From Allodiplogaster sudhausi (lineage: Eukaryota; Nematoda; Chromadorea; Rhabditida; Diplogasteridae): a DNA stretch of 64,000 nt. Of this stretch, positions 39,401 to 50,523 are shown in pieces (positions within the stretch are counted from its first letter, which is position 1; every line of letters starts with the position of its first letter). The stretch covers positions 1 through 64,000 of the forward strand of contig CALZFC010000243.1 in NCBI GenBank assembly GCA_945643635.1, given 5' to 3'. The notes under the pieces were generated by a model. The model did not search any database. It was not told the DNA's origin and saw nothing but the letters and a program-made list of their open reading frames with translations. Made by a program: the position numbers and the translations under genes.

Positions 39401-40133
39401 TCTCTGATCAAATATGGCAGCCCGGACTAGAAAGAAGTGAATGAGAGAAAGCGGGGGAGCGAAGCATAGTGTGAAATAGAGTAAGTGAGGTGAGAGAGAA
39501 AGAGAGAACGAGATAGAGAGAGATAGAGAGAGAAAGAGAAATAGAAAGAGAGAGCAATGAGCTGGTAGCCGAACAATGAAGGCTTAGTGAAATGATTTTT
39601 TTTTATTATATATGTAGATGTAGGGGCAATCAGATAAAACCATGTAACAAACGCTTCCTATTTCAAATAAAAAAAATATGCACATGTGTGTGTGCATTCA
39701 TATTACGATGGGCATGTGAAAGGAGTCATTGATATCTAAGATTTACAAATTTAAAATAAAATTAAAATAAAAAAATTTAAGGATTGGTCCGAATATGGCT
39801 TGTGCTGTAAACCATAAGAGGGAACTTTTATTTGGGTTCTGTCGCCAGTAAGAGATGTCTTATTTGCCCGCTGTAGTCCATAAGGGGTGATTCAATTGGA
39901 GCGTACTCTCTAGCCACTAATCACATGTGGCTGATCCACTTTGCCTGTGCGTTCGTTCGAGGGAAAATGAGGAATGTGAGAAAGTCGCTTTGCTCTGAGA
40001 GGAGGATTTCGTTGGAAGAGGTGGGGGGAAAAGAAATATTGGTTGGAACGAGAGAGAGAGAGAGAGAGAAGAGAGGAAGAGGCTGAAAAGGGAGGAGAGG
40101 AAAAGCGAACATATTTAAAGAAAAAAAACCCAC
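29618..40133. repeat. 10-kb purine/pyrimidine microsatellite field
   Basis: This interval is dominated by alternating (GA)n-rich and (CT)n-rich blocks. Clear examples are 30471-30535 (CT), 31720-31780 (GA), 32229-32520 (GA), 32690-32780 (GA), 33230-33290 (GA), 33520-33690 (CT), 34000-34040 (CT), 35480-35630 (CT), 36030-36140 (GA), 36365-36410 (GA) and 36585-36780 (GA). Apart from two short candidate exons (32529-32600 and 33327 upward), no conserved coding sequence is seen. Long frames here translate to SLSL or RERE repeats and are not genes. Confidence 0.8.
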
Positions 40134-40250
40134 CTTAATTCGCGCATCGACGAACTGCTTAAGGGCATTCAGCTGAAGTCGCTTGGACGGACGCATTTTC
40201 CTTCTTCTTTTTACCCTTTTAGATCTTCTCCACGCTTGAGAGAAGATCAC
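32529..40250 (-). CDS. Candidate upstream exons of the GST-like gene
   Basis: Three short stretches between long repeat-filled introns look like exons on the same strand. Exon a (40134-40250) could start MIFSQAWRRSKRV and ends DARIK before a GTGGGT donor. Exon b ends at 33327 and reads MVKLVTWADEVGGPMRQ before a GTTAAT donor; its acceptor is uncertain (about 33385-33421). Exon c (32529-32600) reads RALNWRQVTVTVRAEVSKCD then LQEE, bounded by TTTCAG and GTATGT. Exons b and c end in phase 0, as the first solid GST exon (29617) requires. They could instead belong to a separate gene. The chemical character is basic and then mixed; no domain recognised. Confidence 0.3.
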
Positions 40251-41409
40251 ACGCTTCCGTGGAAGCTATGAGAGGATGAAGAGACGAGCGTACAAGTCTT
40301 ACGACCTTAGCCTTAGGTCCTTTAAGCCTTAGGACTTAGCCTTAGAACTTAAGAACACAGTAGTTTAGTCGCATAAACGAAGACGATCAGCAAATGTTCG
40401 ATGAGAAGTTAGTCGTCGTTTCGGAGAACACATCCAACGAGAACTTCGCACAGAGTCTACGATGTCGGAGTTATTTCTCTCTTTTCTTTCTCTCTCTCTC
40501 TTTCTCTCTCTCTCTTTTAATTTCTCTCCCTCTCTCTTAAACTCTCTCTTTCTCTCTCTTTTTCTCTCTCTCCCTCACCGAGGTCGCGCCACTTTTTGTT
40601 CCAGACAGAACAGCGTTCTGCGGAAGCTTTTGCTGGTTGATACGTGTCAAGAGAGTGGAGAAAGAGAGAAATTGAGGAAAAGGGAGAGGGAGAAAGGCAA
40701 CAGCTGGAATACGGAGAGAAAGGGATTGTGAGGGAGAGAGAAGGAGAGAGACAGAAAGGTTTGAGAACGTGACAATGAGAGAGCAACGGAGTTAGAGAGT
40801 GAGCTTAAATAAGAGAAAAAGACGGAGGAAAGCATAGAAACAGAGAGTAGGCTCGAGAACGATAACGGAAACAAGAGATGAATTGAGAGCTGACATTTAT
40901 TTAAATAGAATTAAAAAAATACAGAGCTCTGGCATGGGAAGCGACGGTGAATTCGAAAAGCGAAAGGGAGAGAGAGAGAGAAAGGCATATCGAGAGATTC
41001 AGACAGTGAGAAAGAAGTAACAGAGAAAATACGACGGCCTGTTCAAGCAATGTTTGCTGGAACAAAGCTAAAACCTTAAGAATTGAAAGGGAGAAGCTGC
41101 CGGGCATGAGGTAAATGGAACGGTGAAGGAGAAAGGAATAGAGAAAGAGGGTAGAAAGAGAAGAGAGCGAGATAGGATATAGAGTGTGGGATTGAGAGAG
41201 GTAGAGAAGCAGAGATATAGAGAGGGAAGGAGTGAGAGATTGACGGATAAGCCGGTTTGGCGACGATTGGAAATAATGCAGACTACCGGGGCTATTAATC
41301 GTTCCGTCTGTCACGCGCATTCCATTTGCCATCATCGCCACCACCAAGAAACAACTTATTAAGCGAGAGAGTGAGAGAGAAAGTGAGCGAGAGAAACAGA
41401 GTGAAAAAT

Positions 41410-41448
<39 letters not shown>

Positions 41449-41640
41449 GCGAGAGAGAAAGAGAGAGGGAGAGAGAGAAAAAAAAGACGATCAGATGATT
41501 CGGACGCATTCCAGTGGTAGCCAGAAAAAACGAGAGCCAAAAGGACAAGGGTTAAATAAACGAACGAAAATCAAGATTTATTGCCACATTTCTGTATCTT
41601 GAGATTTTTCGCGTGACACCTGCATTTTTGGTATGTGAAT
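40251..41640. other. GA-rich intergenic stretch
   Basis: Contains CT tracts at 40475-40575 and GA tracts at 40660-40760, 40970-40985, 41150-41240 and 41360-41480. A short non-repetitive patch near 41270-41340 has no recognisable coding match. Nothing else is seen. Confidence 0.6.
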
Positions 41641-41661
41641 ACATTTCACGACGACGACGAG

Positions 41662-43293
41662 AACTTATTGTTAGCTACCTCGACCACGAGCGGGTCTTCC
41701 ATGGGGTACGCGTCTGGCGCGTCCATTTCGGGCCGGAACGCCTTTCGACCGGGTGAGCCCAATGGTCCTTCATCATTATTTATTAGGTTTTATCTAAATT
41801 TAGCTTTTTTTTCTAAATATTTTATTTAAATGCATTTGAATTTTCTTGATACTTGTTGTTGTTTTTTTTCCCTTCTCTGACTGGGTGCATAAATTAAATG
41901 AATAAAACTGTTCAATTGCCAAACATTCTGCACCATAAGCCGTGAGAGTCATGTTCAGCTTTTTTGTCAGCTCGAAAAGTTCGTGCTGCGGCCAGTACAG
42001 GTAGCATTCGACCTGAAAAACGATTTTGCAATGAAATTTCAATGTATTTTCTCTATGAATTTAATTTATTCTAAAATAATCACATAATTCTTTGTTTATC
42101 TTGAAATTTGCCTTTTTCTAACCTGAAGATTGGCTGGCTTAATCTCAGCCAATTTGTACAACGATTCTATCTGCTGAGCGCTGAAGTTCGAAAGTCCGAG
42201 GGCCTGTAAAAAATATATATTTCTTGTTGCTTAATTTTATTTCTACTGAAAAATTTAACCTTGAGCGCGCCCTTCTTGTGCCATTTTTCAAGCACACGCC
42301 AGATGTCGATGTGTTCGAAGTCGTCGTGAATCGTGAGGGACTCGCGATCAAGCTTCTGCAAGATGTTTAGACTGAAACTATAATTTTGTCTATATATTAT
42401 CACAGAACTTAGCACTGCATGTATGATTTCATCGTAATGTAAAACAATTATACTTATCGTCAACTATTGAAGATTTACCATCGGTTTGCCGGGCTTGAGC
42501 TTGAGCGACATTGGCGTATGCATCAGATAAAGATCGACGTAGTCCGTCCTCAGCGATGCGAGTTGCTTCGGAATCAGCGCGTCCGCCTCCGCGGGTGTCA
42601 TCGCGTAGAATGGTAGCTTTGAAATACAGTTGATAAATTTTTTTTTGATTTTATCATCGTTTTAGGCTCTCAAGGGATTGCTACAACAGAATTGAACTGG
42701 TGAAATATTCGCTAAATTAGCATATTATCAAATCTACTTTGGTGGTAATGAAGATGTCTCAGCGCTTGAGCTTGCCCGCCTTGATGTACTCTTCGAGCAC
42801 CTGGAATAAAATGACGATAATTTATGAATTCAAAAGAAATAAAATTAAATAATTATTTAATTATTTAAATTTAAAAAAGAAAAGTAAAATAAACAGTACC
42901 TCTCCGATGACGTGCTCGTTCTGGTAGATGTGCGCTGTGTCAATGAGACGGTAGCCGCTGTCAAAGGCAGCGCGCAACGACGCCTTGAACTCGTCCGCGT
43001 TTGTGGCCTGAGAAGTTATAATTATGTTTAATATTGAAAATGTTAAATTTGTACTATATATGTTTAATTTTCATAATTTAGGGTGTTCATTAATAAAGCA
43101 TTTTTGTGATGAATTGATGCTCATTTTCTCACTAATTGTAGGCCTTTTTAAAATTTAATTTAAAATGCAAAAATTAAATAATAATCTAAATGTTTTAATT
43201 TAAAGAAGTGACCTGCCAAGTGCCGAGACCGAACTGGGGCATTTGAGCGCCATTGTTCAGTGCCAGCTTGGGCTGCTTTGTCGCCGAAATCAT
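41662..43293 (-). pseudogene. Aldo-keto reductase copy A (truncated pseudogene)
   Basis: Eight of the ten exons of the family are present on the minus strand: 43213-43293 ([14 protein letters not shown] start), 42900-43007, 42738-42800, 42479-42616, 42260-42355, 42123-42203, 41934-42012, and about 41662-41767. The third exon has an in-frame TGA where siblings have TCC (after GKLKR), and this precedes the active-site Lys. The eighth exon leaves the family sequence after VVEVAN and runs into a (TCG)n stretch and a stop. Exons 9 and 10, which carry the NADP-binding IPKST segment, are missing. Splice sites and most frames remain good, so decay is fairly recent. It lies head-to-head with copy B. 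Confidence 0.8.
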
Positions 43294-43370
43294 TCTTATG
43301 CTGGAAAGAAAAAAAAACTTTTGTAGAATTATATTTACAAATACGAATATGTAACAAATATTAATCTTAT

Positions 43371-43784
43371 TAAAGGAGACCACGAAGACCCTGACGGATT
43401 TGGACAGATTTTAAAAAGTACGGTGTAAAAAATCCACAGAAATGGTGCTACTGCCCCTTGCCTCTCTCCACAGAAACTTGTGGTTCGGACACCTGGCAGG
43501 TGAGCCGACGTGTTAAGCAAAACGCGGAGAATGTTGGTTGTGCGAAGCTTATGCATGCGTTTCAAGCGTAGGAGCTTAGTGTCCCTGTCGGTCACGTTTT
43601 ACTCTGCCAAATTTCTTTGAAAATGGTGGGAAAATAAAATATTCGCGAATTCAAAGTAGAGAATACTATTAATTTCCTCAGGTCAGAGAGATTTTTGTGA
43701 GTTCGGGACACTTGCAATCGAAGTTTATAGCTCAGCCTGATCAAATAAGGCGAAAAAACAAGACACTATTTATTCGCCTTAAAG
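43371..43784. mobile_element. MITE copy 3, upstream of AKR copy A
   Basis: It starts TAAAGGAGACC like the copies at 4071 and 4485 and shares their internal blocks (CCACAGAAATGGTGCTACTG, CGGGACACTTGCAATC). Its expected end (CCTTAGATCTCC...) is interrupted after CGCCTTAAAG by the foldback element at 43785. TTAGATCT reappears just past that element's far end (about 45970), so the MITE is split. Confidence 0.6.
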
Positions 43785-43973
43785 GGAATGGTCTGACGGT
43801 AAGGTGACCGATTGCAATGAAATGTGGTTTCCCGAAAAGCTGAAGTCTTAAAACATAAGGAAAAGTGAAAAATTTTTGCCCGTTCGGCCTCAGAACCTAG
43901 AAATAAATCGATAAAAATCTACCTACAGATAGGGCAAAGATTGTCTGCAGTTCCAATTTGAGCTTTTTCAAGC

Positions 43974-44047
43974 GGCTGCGTAGCCTAGTGGATAACGCGG
44001 TTGCGTTCATTTTGCAAGTCTCGGGTTCGAATCCCAATTCGGGCAAA
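43974..44047 (+). other. tRNA-like sequence in the left foldback arm
   Basis: An A-box-like TAGCCTAGTGG (43981) and a consensus B box GGTTCGAATCC (44024) are spaced as in a tRNA. A D-stem GCGT/ACGC and an anticodon stem TTGCG/TGCAA can pair around a loop with CAT in the anticodon position. The acceptor stem does not pair, so it is a tRNA-derived relic, not a functional tRNA. A mirror copy lies at 45708-45776. Confidence 0.55.
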
Positions 44048-45707
44048 ATTTTTGCAATAATTTGGATTTTAAACTAGGACTATGTTACTGTGAAAAAAAA
44101 ATTGGGATCGAAATTTTTTGTGTACGAATGAGAGAAGAGTGTATGCGAAGGAGCACAACATTTATTTGCCTAGATGCATATTGTGGTACTGTTGTACCAC
44201 AATTCTCAACCCAGAGATCAATTTTTTTGAATAATTTTTTTCTGGCTGAAATTCAAACCCATGGGTTTTAAAGTACGGTGAATACCATTATCATAGTAAT
44301 TTCTTACTATGAGCATTTACAAGTAGTATGAAACAAAAAGAGGGGTAAACTTATCCTAACTCGGGAACATAACTTCATGATAAGGAATGAATATGATTTG
44401 CTCATCGGAATCGCACTCGCGTGTTAAACGATACTCTCTTTTATTTATTTTTCTCTGTCCCTTAAAGGAGCTTGAAAGCTGCTAACTCCTAACACGAAAT
44501 GCTTACTCTTTCATTCGTCCTCTACCCTCTCCTACGCCGCCGTCGATTCGGCCGTGGACCGCACCCTTGAACCGAGCCATTCGACGGATTCGTCAAGAAG
44601 AACAGAGTAGAGATGACAGCAGAGAACGACCGGCACAATCTCGTTTCCAATCTCCAGCACTCGAAGACGGAAGTTCTCCGCCCTCTCCTTCGATCTCTCC
44701 CCAGTGCCTCCACTGTCGTTGTCGTCATATGTCACCGACATCCGCCCACTCGCCCAGCTAGCTCCTCACTTCTTCAACCGCTGTAGATCCAGTTTTTGGA
44801 TCAGAAGTCATGAAAACAATTTTAACCTAAAAAAATTCTGATTTTAAAGGTAAATAGTTGAAATATCTCAACGAATTTTGAAAATCGGAGGGCCTCAAAG
44901 GGCCTACTGGCCGAAAATTCAAGATACCGGAAATGGAACAGGCCGGGCCGGCCCAAAATTTTTGGACCCTTTACCATCTCTGATAGGTACATAAAGATAT
45001 TTCGATTGTAATTTTTTACCATTTTAAAGTTCTAATTTAAAATCCGAATCATAAGATTATCTGTCCCCTCTGGTCAATGTGTCCACCTTCAAAGAAAAGA
45101 CATTGACTGGGCGTGCGGCCCTGATACAAGAAAAAAAATTTTCTTTATTTATTTATTTATTCATTCATAGATCATAGATAGATGTGACAACTCCTGGAAT
45201 GTTTTCCTCGATTTGCACGACGACACGGATCGCAATGAGGCTATTTTCAATCTCGTTACCTCTCTGTCCACCAATAGTGGGGACAGATAATCTAACCATT
45301 AGGATTTTAAATCATACTTTGTAACGGTAAAAAAATGTATATAGAATATATTTGATTAGGTTGTCTTTCCATATTATCGGTTAACACGCGAGTGGGATCC
45401 CGATGAGCAAATTTTCCGAAAATATTTTTTTTCGGTGAAATTCACCCCAGAGGCTTTTCGGTACCTAGAAAGTATTCATTTATTATTATGAAGTCATTTT
45501 CCCAGTTACGGTAAGTTTTCAGCGAAAACAATTTTTGATCTGTGGGCTGGGAATAGTACAGCAGTACCACAATATGCATCTAGGCAAATAAATGTTCTGC
45601 TCCTTCGCATACACTCTTCTCTCATTCGTACACAAAAAATTTCGATCAGAATTTTTTTCACAGTAACATAGTCCTGGTTTAAAATCCAAATTATTGCAAA
45701 AATTTTG

Positions 45708-45776
45708 CCCGAATTGGGATTCGAACCCGAGACTTGCAAAATGTTCGCAACCGCGTTATCCATTTGGCTACGCAGC
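45708..45776 (-). other. tRNA-like sequence in the right foldback arm
   Basis: Reverse-strand counterpart of the block at 43974-44047, with B box GGTTCGAATCC intact and AGCCAAATGG where the left arm has AGCCTAGTGG. Retention of the internal promoter boxes in both arms is notable; the acceptor stem is again unpaired. Confidence 0.5.
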
Positions 45777-46379
45777 TTCTTGAAAAAGCTCAAATTGGAA
45801 CTGCAGACAATCTTTGCCCTATCAGGAGGTAGATTTTTATCGATTTATTTCTAGGTTCTGAGGCCGAACGGGCAAAATTTTTTCACTTTTCCTTATGTTT
45901 TAAGACTTCAGCTTTCCGGGAAACCACATTTCATTGCAATCGGTCACCTTACCGTCAGACCATTCCTTGTTAGATCTATTTCAACTGATATTTATAGGTT
46001 TTACGTTTTGTAAAAAAAAACTTGCAAGAGTCAAAGTCCTCTATGTTTAGTCGATAAGAAAAATATGAATAAGGCTTCTAGTATCGAATTAAACCTAAAA
46101 TTTCAATAAAAATAAAAGGCAAGTAAAGGGATTAGAAGTCGAACTCTCCAGACACTCGTCTCTTTTTGGTCCCAAGTGTGAGGGAGGCAGATTTATATAT
46201 ATTACACCAGGAATGCAAACTACAAGCTTCCGGGATGACAAATATGTTGAAATGCGAGATAAAAGCTGTAGTTTATCGCATTCTGTCTCCCACTATCTTT
46301 CTGTCTTTTGAAAACCATCTTTAATAGGACGAGTGAAAGTTGAGTACTCTGGCGTGAAAAAGAAAGCTACAGTGGAGCT

Positions 46380-46397
46380 CTCCGTTAGTGCGTTGTG

Positions 46398-46440
<43 letters not shown>

Positions 46441-47740
46441 ACATTACGAGAAAGAGTGAAGAAGAGAGAGATCGAATAAGATAAGAAAAAGCAGAAAATG
46501 TTGGCAAATTGGGAAGCAAAGACTGATAAAATATTCAGTACTTGGCGCCATACAAGAAAACCGGCGCCGTCCTGAAACGAGATTGGCAGTGAGTAGAGAG
46601 AGCGAGAGAGACTGCGAGATAGAAAAAAAGGTAGGAAGAGAGGGAGAGAGAGCGAGAGAGAGAGAGAAAGGTAGGGAGATTTTGAGAGATTTAATGTCTA
46701 CGTGAGATAGCGAGAGTATGAAAGGAACCTGGCAGTAAGCCTTGTATTGGCAAAGATAATAAATGTTTTGTATGCTTTGTAATTCTAGACTGTAGCCTAG
46801 GATGAAGAAAGCGAAAGAAGAACTGAAGAGATCAATCTTCTTGAATTGACACTTAGAGCGATTTGTATGCAAAGACATATGTACATTCATTTATCTTTAA
46901 CTTCAGGCATTGCCTGTGGATTATCAGCAACTGTTAGCCAATTATTTTGAATGTACTATTCGCACAACTATTTCGAAACGACGACAAAAGCCAGGGGATT
47001 TCTTCTCCAAAATACAGTGAAATTGTCTCTGAAAAATATTTTGCGACAGTTATTATCGTCATCAGCGAAAAACATTGCTGTGAGCCGACATTCAAAGTGA
47101 CTGACTAACGATTGCTGAGAATTCCACTAACAGGACATGAAATACAGGCGCATTAAAATCGTTCTCAGACGATGCGTAGTTTGATGTCCCGATTCTGTTC
47201 CAAGTTTGATCTCTTCTGTTCTCCTTTCGCTTTCTTCATCTTGGTTTTTAGTCTAGAATTACAAAGCATACAAACACTTTCGCGCTACAGTCCTGCTGCC
47301 ATGTTCTCCTCGCTCTCGCTCTCTAACTTATACATTGCCTTCTCACTCTCTCTCTCTCTCTCGGTCTCTCTCTCGGTCTCTCTTTTTCTCTGTCTCTCTG
47401 TTTCTCTCTATCGCTCTCCCTCTCTCTCTACTCACTCCCATTCTCATTCAAGTTGGTCTCTTGTCTTCTTGTTTGCTTGCACTTCGATCAGGAAGGTGCC
47501 GCGCAGTGCACTTTTTATCAGTCTTCCCGTATTGCGAAAGTTTTCTTGCTTTCTTCTTTCTTTCTCTTTCCTATTCTATTTCTCCTCTTTCTCTCTATCT
47601 CTTCTGTCTCTCTAAATACTCACACGAATCAAGCTCCACTCTAGCTTCTTTTTCTCGCCTGCACTCTACTTTCACTCGTCCTGTTCCAGATTGGGTTGCC
47701 AAATTGAGAGAGAGAGAAGTATAGAGAGATAAACTACAGC
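46380..47740. repeat. Mirror-image upstream regions of AKR copies A and B
   Basis: The block at 46740-46860 (CATTTGTATGC-like, TTGTAATTCTAGACTGTAGC, GAAGAAAGCGAAAGAAGAAC) is the reverse complement of 47195-47310 (GTTCTCCTTTCGCTTTCTTC, AGTCTAGAATTACAAAGCAT). GA tracts at 46400-46680 mirror CT tracts at 47345-47435. The symmetry centre is near 47030. This matches a head-to-head gene duplication with duplicated promoters. No separate gene is seen between 45967 and 48135. Confidence 0.65.
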
Positions 47741-48135
47741 TTTTTCTCGCGTTTCAGCATATTTGTCATCACGGAAGATTGTAGTTTGGATTCGGGAGAT
47801 CCCACAAGTATATGCACATCTATATGTATATATATTTCCCTATATGTATATTCGCTCTCGTATTTGGTGGAGAGCAATCGATAAGAAAAGGAGACCAGTC
47901 TTGAGAGTGTGATTCTAATCTCTTGTGCCTTTCATTATCGCGCTTTTAAGTATTCAGTCGATACTTCTGGCGTTATTCTCACTCGATTTAGCTGTTTGAC
48001 ACTTGTTACTTTTTTTATAAGGTAAAACAGAAATTTCTTGATTTTCTTTGGAAAAATCTGAAATTAATATCAATATTGTTTATTTGTGTTTATGAATACA
48101 GTTCGACAATCTTTTTTTTTCTTTCTAGAACAAGA

Positions 48136-50523
48136 ATGATTTCGGCGACTAAACAACCCAAGCTGGCGCTCAACAACGGCACTCAAATGCCGCAGTTCGG
48201 TCTCGGCACTTGGCAGGTCGCAGCATCTAATTAAATCACTTAAAAAAATTATTCTCTATTTTTTAATAGATAAGTTCATTAAAAAATTTATTTATTCAAA
48301 AAGGGCTTTAACTTTTAGCTGCATTAAATTAGTTTCTTGATTTAAAAAAGAGTAAATTAGCCTCCTAGCTTAAAAAATGCTCATTAATATTGTGGTTATA
48401 AAGAAAAGGAAGCTTATCACTAACATAAGCAACTGCACTCAGGCCACAAACGCGGACGAGTTCAATACGGCGTTGCGGGCCGCTCTCGACTGCGGCTACC
48501 GTCTCATTGACACGGCGCACATCTACCAGAACGAGCACGTCATTGGAGAGGTACAGTAAATTTTAATTTTTTTTTTAAATTTAAATAGCTAATTAATTTC
48601 ATTTCCCTTCAACTCATAAATTAACATCGTTTTCTTCCAGGTGCTCGAAGAGTACATCAAGGCAGGCAAGCTCAAGCGCTCCGACGTCTTCATTACAACC
48701 AAGGTAAATTTGAAAATATGCTAATTTATTAAATATTTGACTAGTTCAATTCTTTAGATTCAATCCTTTGAGAGCGTAAAACAATGATACAATTGAAATA
48801 CAAAATTTAATCGATCTCTCAATTGTCTTTTAAAGCTGCCTTTCTACTCGATGACTCCCGAGGAGGCTGACGCAATGATTCCGAAGCAACTCGAGTCACT
48901 GAGGACGGACTACGTCGATCTCTACCTCGTGCACACACCAATGTCGCTCAAGCTCAAGCCCGGCAAACCGATGGTATATCATCGTTCTTTAAGTATTAAT
49001 ATTCTTTTTTATTCCGAGGATTTCATACACGGCCGTATTTTGTGATTATAACGAGAAGAAATATTTTCGCCAAACATCTTACAGAAGCTTGATCCCGACT
49101 GCCTCACAATTCACGACGACTTCGAACACATCGACATCTGGCGCGTGCTTGAAAAATGGCATAAGAAAGGCGCGCTCAAGGTTTTGTTTTCTCCATCAAT
49201 TAATATTCTTATTGATAACCGGGAAACACTTTCATGATATTTTTTAGATAAGCTTAAGAAAATCACATTAAACGATCATAACTATGTATATTTTCCATAG
49301 GCGCTCGGTCTCTCGAACTTCAGTGGTCGGCAGATAGAAGCTCTCTACAAATTGGCTGAGATCAAGCCAACAAATCTGCAGGTTAAAATTGTTTGATTAT
49401 TTAGAATAAAAGTAAATTTAGAGAGAAAATATGTAACTGGTGATATCTTGCGAAATTATCTTTAATTTCAGGTCGAATGCTACCTGTATTGGCCGCAGCA
49501 TGAGCTCTTCGAGCTGACAAAGAAACTGAACATGACTCTGACTGCTTATGGTACGAAATGTTTAGCAAATATACTTTTTTTTTTAAAGTTATGCACGGAT
49601 TCACAAAACATACATAAATATAACTGTGATAGTTTAAATATGAATCGTTTCTTCGCAAGTCAATGCAAGACATAACAATAAAGAACATATTTAAATAAAA
49701 TATTTAAAAATAAGATTTAAAAAAAGAATATAATTATGAAGGACCGCTCGGCTCGCCCGGCCGCAAAGCATTCCGGCCAGAGATGACTGGGCCCGACGCG
49801 TTCCCCATGGAAGACCTACTCGTGATCGAGGTCGCCAAGAAGTACAACAAGACGCCGGCTCAGGTTTCTGAAGAATCCCATTGCTCTGCTAAATGGCCGA
49901 GTGAAGAGAAGATTTCAAACAATATTAACAACTTGCATTTATTCCATCCACTTTTACTCTTCACATGAATGAATCACACATGCAAAAAAAGTACAAAAAG
50001 ACTAGTGTGCTGATTTTCTTTCATCAACTACTCAACGATTCAAAAACAACTTTCAGTGCCAACTATTATGTTCCGACGCAAAATTTGAAAGATTTCGTTA
50101 TTGTCTCCAGGTCCTTCTGCGCCAAATGCTTCAGCGTGGAATTGCAACCATTCCGAAGAGCACGAACGAGAAACGGCTGAAGGAGAACGCGACCATCTTC
50201 GACTTTGAGCTGACGGCGGAGGAAATGGACAAGTTCGAGAAGATCGACAAGCGAGTTCGCCTCTTCGACTTCCCATTGTAAGCGAATACAAGCTACATAT
50301 CTGTATACATATGTTTGTACATATGTACATATGTACTTTCATAAATATGTATGTATATATTTGTGGAAAACAACGTGAATCATAAGAGTAATTGGTTTAT
50401 ATTAGTTACTTACCACGAAAATAGGAAAAAATGGCTTATCTCAAAATTATTTGAAATTGTTTCAACATTTTCAGCGGCAAGGAAAGCAGGCACTACCCCT
50501 TCGATGACGTCAAAGTTCGCTAG
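48136..50523 (+). CDS. Aldo-keto reductase copy B (intact, 327 aa)
   Basis: A cytosolic NADPH-dependent aldehyde/ketone reductase of the AKR superfamily, probably detoxifying carbonyls. Ten exons join in phase (48136-48216, 48443-48550, 48641-48703, 48836-48973, 49085-49180, 49301-49381, 49472-49550, 49742-49863, 50111-50277, 50475-50523), giving 984 bases. The signature [19 protein letters not shown] supplies catalytic Asp and Tyr, FITTK the Lys, and [10 protein letters not shown] the His. [20 protein letters not shown] is the 2'-phosphate NADP-binding region, and the tail is [11 protein letters not shown]. The length is normal for the family. CTTTCTAG lies seven bases before the ATG, which could be a trans-splice acceptor or a 5' UTR intron end. 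Substrate cannot be predicted. It is the only one of four copies with all exons in frame. Confidence 0.9.

Larger units (their letters stand above)
43785..45966. mobile_element. 2.2-kb foldback element with tRNA-like arms
   Basis: Both ends read GGAATGGTCTGACGGTAAGG inward, giving inverted arms of about 600-650 bases (43785-44435 and 45380-45966). Matching landmarks include TTTGCTCATCGG...CACTCGCGTGTTAA and the tRNA-like block. A second, inner inverted repeat (TAAGATTATCTGTCCCC near 45050 and its mirror near 45282) lies in the loop. The loop has a GC-richer segment (44520-44760) with a 64-aa plus-strand frame without recognisable features. No transposase was found. The element has split a MITE in the 5' region of AKR copy A. 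Confidence 0.7.

Noticed and set aside
43974..44047. Functional tRNA-Met
   Set aside because: A and B boxes and the D and anticodon stems fit, but the acceptor stem does not pair and the T stem has a mismatch, so I call it tRNA-derived only.
44567..44761. 64-aa plus-strand frame in the loop of the 2.2-kb foldback element
   Set aside because: Low-complexity Ser/Pro/Arg composition with no family resemblance; overlapping minus-strand frames are equally long.
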